Shown: one piece after another, positions 33,889-40,637 of the stretch | Layout: every line of letters begins with the position of its first letter | How positions within the stretch are numbered: position 1 is the first letter of the stretch | From: Anaerolineae bacterium | Lineage (GTDB): Bacteria; Chloroflexota; Anaerolineae; 4572-78; J111 | Assembly (NCBI GenBank): GCA_022071955.1 | Contig: JAJVIM010000022.1 | Coordinates: 164,243 to 228,242 of the forward strand | Reading direction: 5' to 3' | Length of the DNA stretch: 64,000 nucleotides | Position numbers and translations under genes: made by a program | The notes under the pieces: generated by a model | Told to the model about the DNA's origin: nothing | The model's input: only the letters and a program-made list of their open reading frames with translations | The model's database searches: none

Positions 33889-34539
33889 ATGGAAGGCTTA
33901 CAAAATTTCGCGCTGCTGCTGCAATATCTGGCCCAGGGCACCGGCGTTACCCTGGGCGTTACCTTTATTGCGCTGACCACTGGCTTTATTTTGGGCACCC
34001 TGCTCGGGCTGATGCGCGTATACGGCGGCGGCCCGCTGGCCGCTTTGGCCGCCAGTTACAGCGTTATCATTCGGGGTATTCCGGTAATTGTAGTTATTTT
34101 CATCCTCTATTTTGTGATTGCCAGCTTCGTCAACCTGTCGCCGTTTTTGGCCGGCGCGCTGGCGCTGGGCATTGCCAGCAGCGCCTACCAGTCCGAGGTG
34201 CTGCGCGGGGCAATCATTTCGGTGCCGCCGGGGCAAATGACGGCCGCCCGAGCCATCGGCATGAGCCGCCTTAAAGCCATCCGCCACATTGTGTTGCCAC
34301 AGGCGTTGCGGCTGGCTATCCCGCCCTGGTCCAACGAGGCGGCCATCGTGCTCAAAGATTCGTCGCTGGTGTACGTGCTGGGTGTGCCAGAGATTCTGCG
34401 CCGGGCGCAGTACGTGAGCGCCCGCACCTACGAGCCGTTCATTGCCTACGCGGCAGCGGCGGCCATCTACTTTTTGCTGACCTTTTTAACCAATCGCGGC
34501 CTCGACATGCTGGAACGCCGCTACAAAATCCAAATGTGA
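33889..34539 (+). CDS. Amino-acid ABC transporter permease 1
   Basis: 216 residues with about five membrane helices, HisM/GlnP type. It begins LLLQYLAQGTGVTLGVTF and has the ATPase-coupling loop AARAIGMSRLKAIRHIVLPQ plus ALRLAIPPWSNE. The start ATG 33889 has AAAGGA 5 nt upstream; the frame stays open upstream through the repeat, but that part is not conserved. It forms a heterodimer or alternative channel with the second permease across the ATPase gene. Confidence 0.92.
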   Translation: MEGLQNFALLLQYLAQGTGVTLGVTFIALTTGFILGTLLGLMRVYGGGPLAALAASYSVIIRGIPVIVVIFILYFVIASFVNLSPFLAGALALGIASSAYQSEVLRGAIISVPPGQMTAARAIGMSRLKAIRHIVLPQALRLAIPPWSNEAAIVLKDSSLVYVLGVPEILRRAQYVSARTYEPFIAYAAAAAIYFLLTFLTNRGLDMLERRYKIQM

Positions 34540-34550
34540 GAGAGCTGCCA

Positions 34551-35336
34551 ATGGCTAACCAACCCATTGTTAGAATAGAAGACCTGCACAAAACCTACGG
34601 CGATGTTGAAGTGCTCAAAGGCATTTCACTGGAAGTTCAGGAAAAAGAAGTGGTGGTGATTATCGGCCCGAGCGGCACCGGCAAAAGCACCATGCTGCGC
34701 TGCATTAATTTACTGACCGCCCCGGACAAAGGCCGTATCTGGCTGGAAGAGCAAGAGATCACCGGGCCGCACGTGGATGTTAACAAAATCCGGCAGCGCA
34801 TTGGCATGGTTTTTCAGGATTTCAACCTGTTCAACCACCTCACCGCCCTCGACAATATCACCATCGGCCTGACCAAAGTGCTGGGCATGAAAAAGAAAGA
34901 GGCCCACGATAAGGCAATGTGGGAGCTGGAACGCGTGGGGCTGGTGGAAAAAGCCGCCGCTTACCCGGCTCAGCTTTCCGGCGGGCAAAAACAGCGGGTG
35001 GCCATTGCCCGCGCTCTGGGCATGGACCCCCACGTGATGCTGTTTGACGAGCCGACCTCGGCGCTGGACCCCGAGTTGATTGGCGAAGTACTGACCGTGA
35101 TGCAAAATCTGGCCCGCGAAGGGATGACCATGCTGGTGGTCAGCCACGAAATGGGCTTTGCCCGCGAAGTTTCCGACCGGATTGTGTTTATGGAAAAAGG
35201 GTACATTGTTGAGCAGGGGCCGCCCCGCCAGCTCTTCTACGAACCCAAGTTTGACCGCACCCGCGAATTTCTGTGGAAAATCACCGAGCTGTACGGCAAA
35301 GACGAGCCGGCGGCCGGCCAATCCGGCAGGGAGTAG
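34551..35336 (+). CDS. Amino-acid ABC transporter ATP-binding protein
   Basis: 261 residues, GlnQ/HisP class. Walker A GPSGTGKST at 39-47, Q-loop MVFQDFNLFNH, signature LSGGQKQRVAIARAL, Walker B VMLFDEPTSALD and switch His in VVSHEMGFA. The start is ATG 34551, 12 bp after the first permease; an in-frame GTG at 34536 overlaps that stop and is less likely. It energises uptake through both permeases. Confidence 0.95.
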   Translation: MANQPIVRIEDLHKTYGDVEVLKGISLEVQEKEVVVIIGPSGTGKSTMLRCINLLTAPDKGRIWLEEQEITGPHVDVNKIRQRIGMVFQDFNLFNHLTALDNITIGLTKVLGMKKKEAHDKAMWELERVGLVEKAAAYPAQLSGGQKQRVAIARALGMDPHVMLFDEPTSALDPELIGEVLTVMQNLAREGMTMLVVSHEMGFAREVSDRIVFMEKGYIVEQGPPRQLFYEPKFDRTREFLWKITELYGKDEPAAGQSGRE

Positions 35337-35338
35337 CC

Positions 35339-36019
35339 ATGGACCAAATGATGCTCTTTTTGCAGCGCATCGGCCCGGATTTTTGGCAGGGCACGCTGAT
35401 CACCATCCGCCTCACGCTGGTGGCGCTGACGCTCGGCGCGGCGCTGGGCTTGCCGACGGCGCTGGCGCGGGTGTACGGCGGCAAGTGGCTCAGCCGGCTG
35501 GCCGTGGCTTACATCGAAATTTTTCGCGGCACGCCGCTGCTGGTGCAGTTGTTTGTGGTTTACTACGGCCTGCCCGATGTCGGCCTAACCCTGTCGCGCT
35601 TTGCCGCGGCCTACATTACGCTGGGCCTCAACAGCGGCGCGTATCAGGCCGAATATTTTCGCGGGGCCATTCAGGCCATCGGCGCGGGGCAAATGACCGC
35701 CGCCCGGGCCATCGGCATGAGCAAAATCAAGGCCATCCGTTACATCATTTTGCCGCAGGCGCTGCGGCTGGCCCTGCCGGCCTGGTCCAACGAAGCCATT
35801 TCGATGGTCAAATACACGGCCATTGTCTTTCTCATCGCCGTGCCGGATTTAATGACCAAAGCCAAAATTTTGTCGAGCCGTTACTTTAACCCCATTCCGG
35901 TTTACGCCACGGTTGCCCTTGTTTACATTTTTCTGGTGCTGATTGCTACCCTCATCATGCGCACCGTGGAACGCAGAATGCAAACCCCCGGCCTGGAGTT
36001 GGAAGTGGAACGGCACTAA
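35339..36019 (+). CDS. Amino-acid ABC transporter permease 2
   Basis: 226 residues with about five membrane helices, closely related to permease 1. It has GTLITIRLTLVALTLG, FRGTPLLVQLFVVYYGL and the coupling loop AARAIGMSKIKAIRYIILPQ. ATG 35339 has GGGAG 5 nt upstream and lies 2 bp after the ATPase stop. The order binding protein, permease, ATPase, permease is complete for a polar or basic amino-acid importer. Confidence 0.93.
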   Translation: MDQMMLFLQRIGPDFWQGTLITIRLTLVALTLGAALGLPTALARVYGGKWLSRLAVAYIEIFRGTPLLVQLFVVYYGLPDVGLTLSRFAAAYITLGLNSGAYQAEYFRGAIQAIGAGQMTAARAIGMSKIKAIRYIILPQALRLALPAWSNEAISMVKYTAIVFLIAVPDLMTKAKILSSRYFNPIPVYATVALVYIFLVLIATLIMRTVERRMQTPGLELEVERH

Positions 36020-36028
36020 CCCCCACCT

Positions 36029-37309
36029 ATGCGCTTTGATTTACCTCGCCGCGGCGGGCCGCCGCTGTCACTCGCTCTGCCCGACGACTGGTTTGGCGAA
36101 CTGGTTTCGCCGCCGGCGGTGGCTGCTGCCCCTGATGCCCCGGCGTTGATCGCCGCTGCGCTGGCCCGGCCCATCGGCTGCCCGCCGCTTTCCGAGCTGG
36201 TTTCCCCCGGCCAATCTGTCGCCATTTTAATTGACGACTACACCCGCAAAACGCCGGGCCACCTGCTGTTGCCGCCCATTTTGCAACAATTACAAGCCGC
36301 GGGCGTGGCTCAATCAGACATCAGCCTGGTGCTGGCGCTGGGCACGCACCGGCCCATGACCCCCGCCGAAATTGCTGCCAAACTCGGCGCGGACGTGGCC
36401 GGCGCGTATCGCGTGGTCAACCAGCCTGCCACCAACAGCGCAGCGATGGTCTACCTGGGCGACGCCGCCAGCGGCCTCCCGGCCTGGGTTAACCGCACCG
36501 TGGCTCAGGCCGATGTGCGCATTGGGCTGGGGATGATTACCCCGCACATGGAAGCCGGCTTCTCTGGCGGGGCCAAAATTGTGCTGCCGGGCGTGTGCAG
36601 CGCGGTCACTGTCGATGCCTTTCACACCGCCTCGGCCACTATCCCCGCCAACCAGTTGGGTCGCATCGATGCCCCGCTGCGCCGCCGGCTGGAGCAGTTT
36701 GTGGCCGAGCGCGTGCCGCTGGATTTTATTGTCAATGTTGTCCCCACCCTGTCCGGCGAGCTGTATCGCTGCGTGGCCGGCCACCCCATCGCGGCGCACC
36801 GGGTAGGCGTTGGCTACGCGCAGGCAGTCTTTGGGGCGACAGCCCGCCGCCGCTACCCGGTGGTGGTGGCCAACTGCCATCCCTACGACATTGACCTGTG
36901 GCAGAGCCTCAAAGGCATTTGGGCCGGTGATTTACTGACCGCCGACGGCGGCACGCTGATTGCCGTCTCCGCCGCGCCCGAAGGCAACAGCAGCTACCCG
37001 CGCGTGCCGCACTACATTGGCCGCGCCCCGGCGGAGGTGCTGGCCGCCATCGACAGCGGCCGCCTGTCCGCCACAGAAGCGATTCAGGCTGCCACCGGAG
37101 TGATGGTCCGCCGCCGGCTTGAGCGGATCAACCTGATGCTGGTCTCGCCCGGCCTCACCCCGGCCGATGCCGCGACGATGGGCGTGCCTCATTTTGATAC
37201 CGTTGAAGCCGCTGTTGCCGCCGCCGTTACCCGGTTACCCGCCGACCAGCAACCCGGCTCGGTGGCGGTGCTGCCCTTCGGCGGGCTGGTGCTGCCGTTG
37301 GTAGAGTAA
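36029..37309 (+). CDS. LarA-type nickel-pincer racemase/epimerase homologue
   Basis: 426 residues. The residues that bind the nickel-pincer nucleotide in lactate racemase are all here, shifted by one: His107 in GTHRPMT, His173 in TPHMEAGFSGG, Lys183 in GGAKIVLPGV (the covalent cofactor site) and His199 in DAFHTAS. The enzyme should therefore be cofactor-loaded and able to racemise or epimerise a 2-hydroxy acid by hydride transfer. The larB/C/E maturation genes are not in this window and would be needed elsewhere. It starts 9 bp after permease 2 and so belongs to the transporter operon; that suggests a substrate tied to the imported compound and not lactate, although lactate enzymes lie 4 kb further on. 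Confidence 0.85.
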   Translation: MRFDLPRRGGPPLSLALPDDWFGELVSPPAVAAAPDAPALIAAALARPIGCPPLSELVSPGQSVAILIDDYTRKTPGHLLLPPILQQLQAAGVAQSDISLVLALGTHRPMTPAEIAAKLGADVAGAYRVVNQPATNSAAMVYLGDAASGLPAWVNRTVAQADVRIGLGMITPHMEAGFSGGAKIVLPGVCSAVTVDAFHTASATIPANQLGRIDAPLRRRLEQFVAERVPLDFIVNVVPTLSGELYRCVAGHPIAAHRVGVGYAQAVFGATARRRYPVVVANCHPYDIDLWQSLKGIWAGDLLTADGGTLIAVSAAPEGNSSYPRVPHYIGRAPAEVLAAIDSGRLSATEAIQAATGVMVRRRLERINLMLVSPGLTPADAATMGVPHFDTVEAAVAAAVTRLPADQQPGSVAVLPFGGLVLPLVE

Positions 37310-37320
37310 CTAATTTATTT

Positions 37321-37382
37321 AACCCCTCCCCCTGCCCCCTCCCCGCAAACGGGGAGGGGGTACAAAAGATGTGGGTGAGGGC
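37321..37382. repeat. CCCCTCCCC-type hairpin repeat (simple copy)
   Basis: CCCCCTCCCCGCAAACGGGGAGGGGG forms a 10-bp stem, ending in GTGGGTGAGGGCCAAC as in the copy at 31500. It lies between the racemase and the aminotransferase. Confidence 0.75.
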
Positions 37383-37414
37383 CAACAATTGTAATTTTCA
37401 AGGAAGTCACAAGT

Positions 37415-38725
37415 ATGACCACACCCAAAGATTTTGCCCAATTAATTGAACAGATGCCTCAGCTCCTGGCGCCGAGCCTGGCCCGCGACTGGCCCAACCT
37501 GCCGGTCAACCGCGCCGAGGGTATGTACCTCATCGGCGTTGACGGCCGGCGCTACCTGGATTTTACGGCCGGCATCGCCGTGCTGAATGTGGGCCATTGC
37601 CACCCCCGCGTGGTTGAAGCCGCCCAGCAGCAAACGGCGGCCATGATCCATTCGGCGGTGGGCATTACCCAAACCGCGGCGCTGCTGCGGCTGGCCGACG
37701 AACTGACCAAAGTGCTGCCGCCCGGCCTCGACAGCTTCTTTTTTGGCAACAGCGGCGCGGAGGCCATCGAAGGCGCGCTCAAGCTGGCCCGTTTCGCCAC
37801 GGGCAGGCCGGGCTTCATCGCTTTTTGGGGCGGCTTTCACGGGCGCACCCTGGCCACCGCCGCCCTCACCACCAGCAAAGGCAAATACCGCGCCGGCTAC
37901 GAGCCGCTACTGCCCGGCGTCTACTTTGCCGACTACCCCTACTGCTACCGCTGTCCGGTTAACCGCCAGCCGGCCACCTGCCACCTGGAATGCATGGCCA
38001 GCCTCGACACCCTCTTTAGCCGGGCCATCGCTCCCGGCGAGGTGGCCGCGTTTATTGTGGAGCCGATACAGGGCGAAGCCGGTTTTGTCACCCCGCCGGT
38101 TGAATTTTTGCAACGCCTGCGCCAACTGGCCGATGAGCACGGCATCCTGCTGATTTTTGACGAAATCCAGACCGGTTTTGGCCGCACCGGGCAAATGTTT
38201 GCCGCCCAAACGTTCGGCGTCACCCCGGATATTATGGCCATTGCCAAAGGGATTGCCTCCGGCTTTCCGCTGAGCGCGGTGGTGGCCAGCCGTGAACTGA
38301 TGAAAAAGTGGAAGCCCGGCGCGCACAGCACCACCTTTGGCGGCAACCCGGTGGCCTGCGCCGCCGGCGTGGCCACGCTCGAAGTGATCCGTGACGAAAA
38401 CTTGCTCGACAACTGCCGTCAGATGGGGGCGCGGCTGCTGGCCGGCGTGCAGCAGCTTCAGGCCAGGTACCCCATCATCGGCGATGTGCGCGGGCTGGGG
38501 CTGATGATTGGGCTGGAGTTTGTGCAACCCGGCCCGGACAGGCAGCCCAACCCGCAGGCCGTCACCCGTCTGCTCGATGAGTGCCTGAAGCGTGGTTTGC
38601 TGCTTTATATGGCGGGGTTGCACAACCACGTCATCCGTATTTTCCCGCCGCTGATTGTTACCGCCGCGCAGATTGATGAGGCGCTGCAAATTATGGATGA
38701 AAGTTTGGCCGTGATGTCGGCCTGA
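37415..38725 (+). CDS. Class III aminotransferase (4-aminobutyrate/ornithine type)
   Basis: 436 residues, PLP-dependent. The cofactor lysine is Lys278 in IMAIAKGIASGFPLSAV, the PLP phosphate site is GNSGAEAIEGALKLAR, and the ring-stacking loop is FIAFWGGFHGRTL. DEIQTGFGRTG carries the pyridine-nitrogen Asp. Closest in style to 4-aminobutyrate and ornithine aminotransferases. A Cys-rich insert, YCYRCPVNRQPATCHLEC, is typical of a subset of GABA-type enzymes. In context it could remove the terminal amino group of ornithine, putrescine or GABA. AAGGA lies 9 nt before ATG 37415. Confidence 0.88.
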   Translation: MTTPKDFAQLIEQMPQLLAPSLARDWPNLPVNRAEGMYLIGVDGRRYLDFTAGIAVLNVGHCHPRVVEAAQQQTAAMIHSAVGITQTAALLRLADELTKVLPPGLDSFFFGNSGAEAIEGALKLARFATGRPGFIAFWGGFHGRTLATAALTTSKGKYRAGYEPLLPGVYFADYPYCYRCPVNRQPATCHLECMASLDTLFSRAIAPGEVAAFIVEPIQGEAGFVTPPVEFLQRLRQLADEHGILLIFDEIQTGFGRTGQMFAAQTFGVTPDIMAIAKGIASGFPLSAVVASRELMKKWKPGAHSTTFGGNPVACAAGVATLEVIRDENLLDNCRQMGARLLAGVQQLQARYPIIGDVRGLGLMIGLEFVQPGPDRQPNPQAVTRLLDECLKRGLLLYMAGLHNHVIRIFPPLIVTAAQIDEALQIMDESLAVMSA

Positions 38726-38733
38726 TGGCCGGT

Positions 38734-38764
38734 ATTCCCCGGTTGTCGCCGGGGGAATTTTGGT
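38734..38764 (+). terminator. Intrinsic terminator after the aminotransferase
   Basis: ATTCCCCGG pairs with CCGGGGGAAT (one bulged G) around TTGTCG, followed by TTTT. It ends the amino-acid island transcript just before the speD promoter. Confidence 0.7.
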
Positions 38765-38784
38765 TTGGTTGGGGCAACTCCGGT

Positions 38785-38813
38785 TTGACAAGCGGGGCCA
38801 GTTCTACTATTAT
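38785..38813 (+). promoter_or_regulatory. Consensus sigma-70 promoter of the polyamine operon
   Basis: TTGACA (38785-38790), a 17-nt spacer and TATTAT (38808-38813), 48 bp before the speD start. It is the best promoter match in the window. Confidence 0.8.
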
Positions 38814-38861
38814 TCCCGCTTCGTGCAAATTTATATTAGCTTTTAAGGAGATAACCCCGAA

Positions 38862-39242
38862 TTGAACAAGTTTTTAAAACTAGGTGAGCATGTAGTATAC
38901 GACCTTTCCGGTTGTGACCAGGCGCTTTTGTTCGATAGTGATCGAGCAAAGGCGCTTTTTAGTGAGGCGGTAAAAGGCGCCGGGCTTACCATTGTAGACG
39001 AAGGTTACTACAAATTCAGCCCGCACGGCTTTACCTGCTTTCTACTACTGGCAGAATCTCACGCCAGCCTGCATGCCTGGCCCGAACACGGGTATTGCGC
39101 CATAGACCTGTTTACCTGCAATGTGGATTTTAACGCTACCCCGCTGCTCAACCTGCTCAAAGACCTGTTTGCCGCCAAGCATTGCTCGGTGCGAATGGTT
39201 AACCGGCAGGCCGCTATTCAGGAGGAACTATGCCTGTCTTAA
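38862..39242 (+). CDS. speD: S-adenosylmethionine decarboxylase proenzyme
   Basis: 126 residues, the small bacterial/archaeal class. Self-cleavage should occur between Glu65 and Ser66 in LLAESHASLHAWPEHGY, turning Ser66 into the pyruvoyl cofactor; His71 and Cys86 match the usual catalytic positions. It supplies decarboxylated AdoMet for aminopropyl transfer. The start is TTG 38862 with AAGGAG 11 nt upstream; no ATG fits. The end overlaps the next gene by 13 bp. Confidence 0.92.
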   Translation: MNKFLKLGEHVVYDLSGCDQALLFDSDRAKALFSEAVKGAGLTIVDEGYYKFSPHGFTCFLLLAESHASLHAWPEHGYCAIDLFTCNVDFNATPLLNLLKDLFAAKHCSVRMVNRQAAIQEELCLS

Positions 39243-39658
39243 CAATGGCCCCCTCCGTCCCCGTTACCCATCTGAACATCTCCGAGCCGGAGAACATTTC
39301 TGGCGCAGCCCCGTGGGGCTGGCACCTGGTTTTAAACCTGTACGAGTGCAACTTGCGCTTAATTACCTCGGCCCAGGTCATTGAAAAATTTACAATTGAA
39401 CTGTGTGACCTGATTAAAATGCGCCGATTTGGCGAGCCGCTCATTGTGAATTTTGGCGAAGACCCCCGTGTGGCCGGTTACTCGCTGGTGCAATTGATAG
39501 AAACCAGCAACATCTGCGGCCACTTTGCCAATGATTCGGCAGCCGCTTACCTGGATATTTTTAGCTGCAAAAAGTTTGACCCCCAACTGGCCGCCGATTT
39601 TGCCGCCGCCACGTTTGAAGCCCAAAAAGGTAAAGGAGTATTTTTTAGCCGTGACTGA
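39230..39658 (+). CDS. Divergent SpeD paralogue (AdoMet decarboxylase fold, altered processing site)
   Basis: 142 residues. The fold signature is clear: WGWHLVLNLYECN at the N-terminus and AYLDIFSCKKFDP at the C-terminus, both as in SpeD. But the processing segment is LIETSNICGHFAND in place of LLAESHASLHAWPE. Glu91 is kept, the Ser-His pair becomes Thr92-Ser93, one residue is inserted, and the WPE is gone. It may self-process at Ser93 and use a different substrate, as known for SpeD-derived pyruvoyl ornithine and arginine decarboxylases, or it may be an uncleaved partner of SpeD. It overlaps speD by 13 bp and speE by 8 bp, so all three are coupled. No other ornithine or arginine decarboxylase is in the window. 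Confidence 0.7.
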   Translation: MPVLTMAPSVPVTHLNISEPENISGAAPWGWHLVLNLYECNLRLITSAQVIEKFTIELCDLIKMRRFGEPLIVNFGEDPRVAGYSLVQLIETSNICGHFANDSAAAYLDIFSCKKFDPQLAADFAAATFEAQKGKGVFFSRD

Positions 39659-40475
39659 CCAGTGGATTACCGAACAATTGCACCCGTATTACCGCAAAAG
39701 TCTGCGGGTAGAGACCATGCTGGTTGACGAACACACCGGCTTTCAGCATTTGCAACTGGCTCAAACCGAGTTTTTTGGTAAAACCCTCATTCTGGACGGC
39801 ATTATCCAGGTTACAGAACGAGACAACATGGGCTACCACGAAATGATTACCCACGTGCCAATGCTGGCCCACGACAACCCCAAAACCGTGCTCATTGTTG
39901 GCGCGGGCGATGGCGGCGCGTTGCAGCAGGTGCTCCATTACCCCTCGGTGGAACGGGCCGTGGTGTGCGAGCTTGACCGCCGCGTGGTAGAAGTTTGCGC
40001 CGAGCATTTTCCGGATTTCGGCAATCCCTTTGCCAACCCCCGCGCCGAACTGGTGATTGAAGATGCCTTTACGTACATGCAGCGCGCCGCCGGCCAGTTT
40101 GATGTCATCATCTCAGACACCACCGACCCCATTGGCCCGGCTGAAAAGTTGTTTTCCGCCGAATTTTACAACCTGATGGCCCATGCCCTGGCGCCCAACG
40201 GCGCCATTGCCACCCAATGCGAGCAGATGTACTTTGATGCTTCTCTGATTAAAACAATGCTCGCTACCGCCCAAAGCCTGTTTGCGCACCCGGCTTACTA
40301 TCACAGCCTGGTGCCCACCTATCCCGGCGGCGGCATTGGCTTTATGTATATGTCCAACGTCCCGTGGACAAACGGCCTCAACAAACCCTACCCGGTCCCT
40401 ATGAACTACCTCAACCCGGAAATGCACCGGGCCGCTTTTGCCCTGCCAGAATTTTTCCGCCGGGCGCTGGCTTAA
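39651..40475 (+). CDS. speE: Polyamine aminopropyltransferase (spermidine synthase)
   Basis: 274 residues. It transfers the aminopropyl group of decarboxylated AdoMet to putrescine or a related amine. Motifs: LILDGIIQVTERDNMGYHEM, the nucleotide site VLIVGAGDGGALQQVLHY with CELDRRVVEVC, and the catalytic DTTDPIGPAEKLFS. GTG 39651 overlaps the stop of the preceding gene (GTGACTGA), with AAGGAG 12 nt upstream. Whether the acceptor is putrescine, agmatine or cadaverine cannot be told from sequence. Confidence 0.92.
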   Translation: MTDQWITEQLHPYYRKSLRVETMLVDEHTGFQHLQLAQTEFFGKTLILDGIIQVTERDNMGYHEMITHVPMLAHDNPKTVLIVGAGDGGALQQVLHYPSVERAVVCELDRRVVEVCAEHFPDFGNPFANPRAELVIEDAFTYMQRAAGQFDVIISDTTDPIGPAEKLFSAEFYNLMAHALAPNGAIATQCEQMYFDASLIKTMLATAQSLFAHPAYYHSLVPTYPGGGIGFMYMSNVPWTNGLNKPYPVPMNYLNPEMHRAAFALPEFFRRALA

Positions 40476-40484
40476 CCCTGTTTT

Positions 40485-40520
40485 GGGGGATGGGCCTGGC
40501 GATGACCAGGCCCATCCCCC
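40485..40520 (+). terminator. 15-bp hairpin after speE
   Basis: GGGGGATGGGCCTGG (40485-40499) pairs perfectly with 40506-40520 around a 6-nt loop, 10 bp past the speE stop, followed by GGTTTTGG. No clean U-tract, so termination efficiency is uncertain. The arm resembles the G-rich repeats elsewhere. Confidence 0.55.
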
Positions 40521-40637
40521 GGTTTTGGCCATCCCCCGCGCGAGCGCCGGCGGGGCGCGGGAGGGGCAAAAGCGGCGGTCAATCTTTAGCGCCCCGTTTC
40601 TACGCTTTCCGATAATTCTGTGGTAAATTATGAACCC

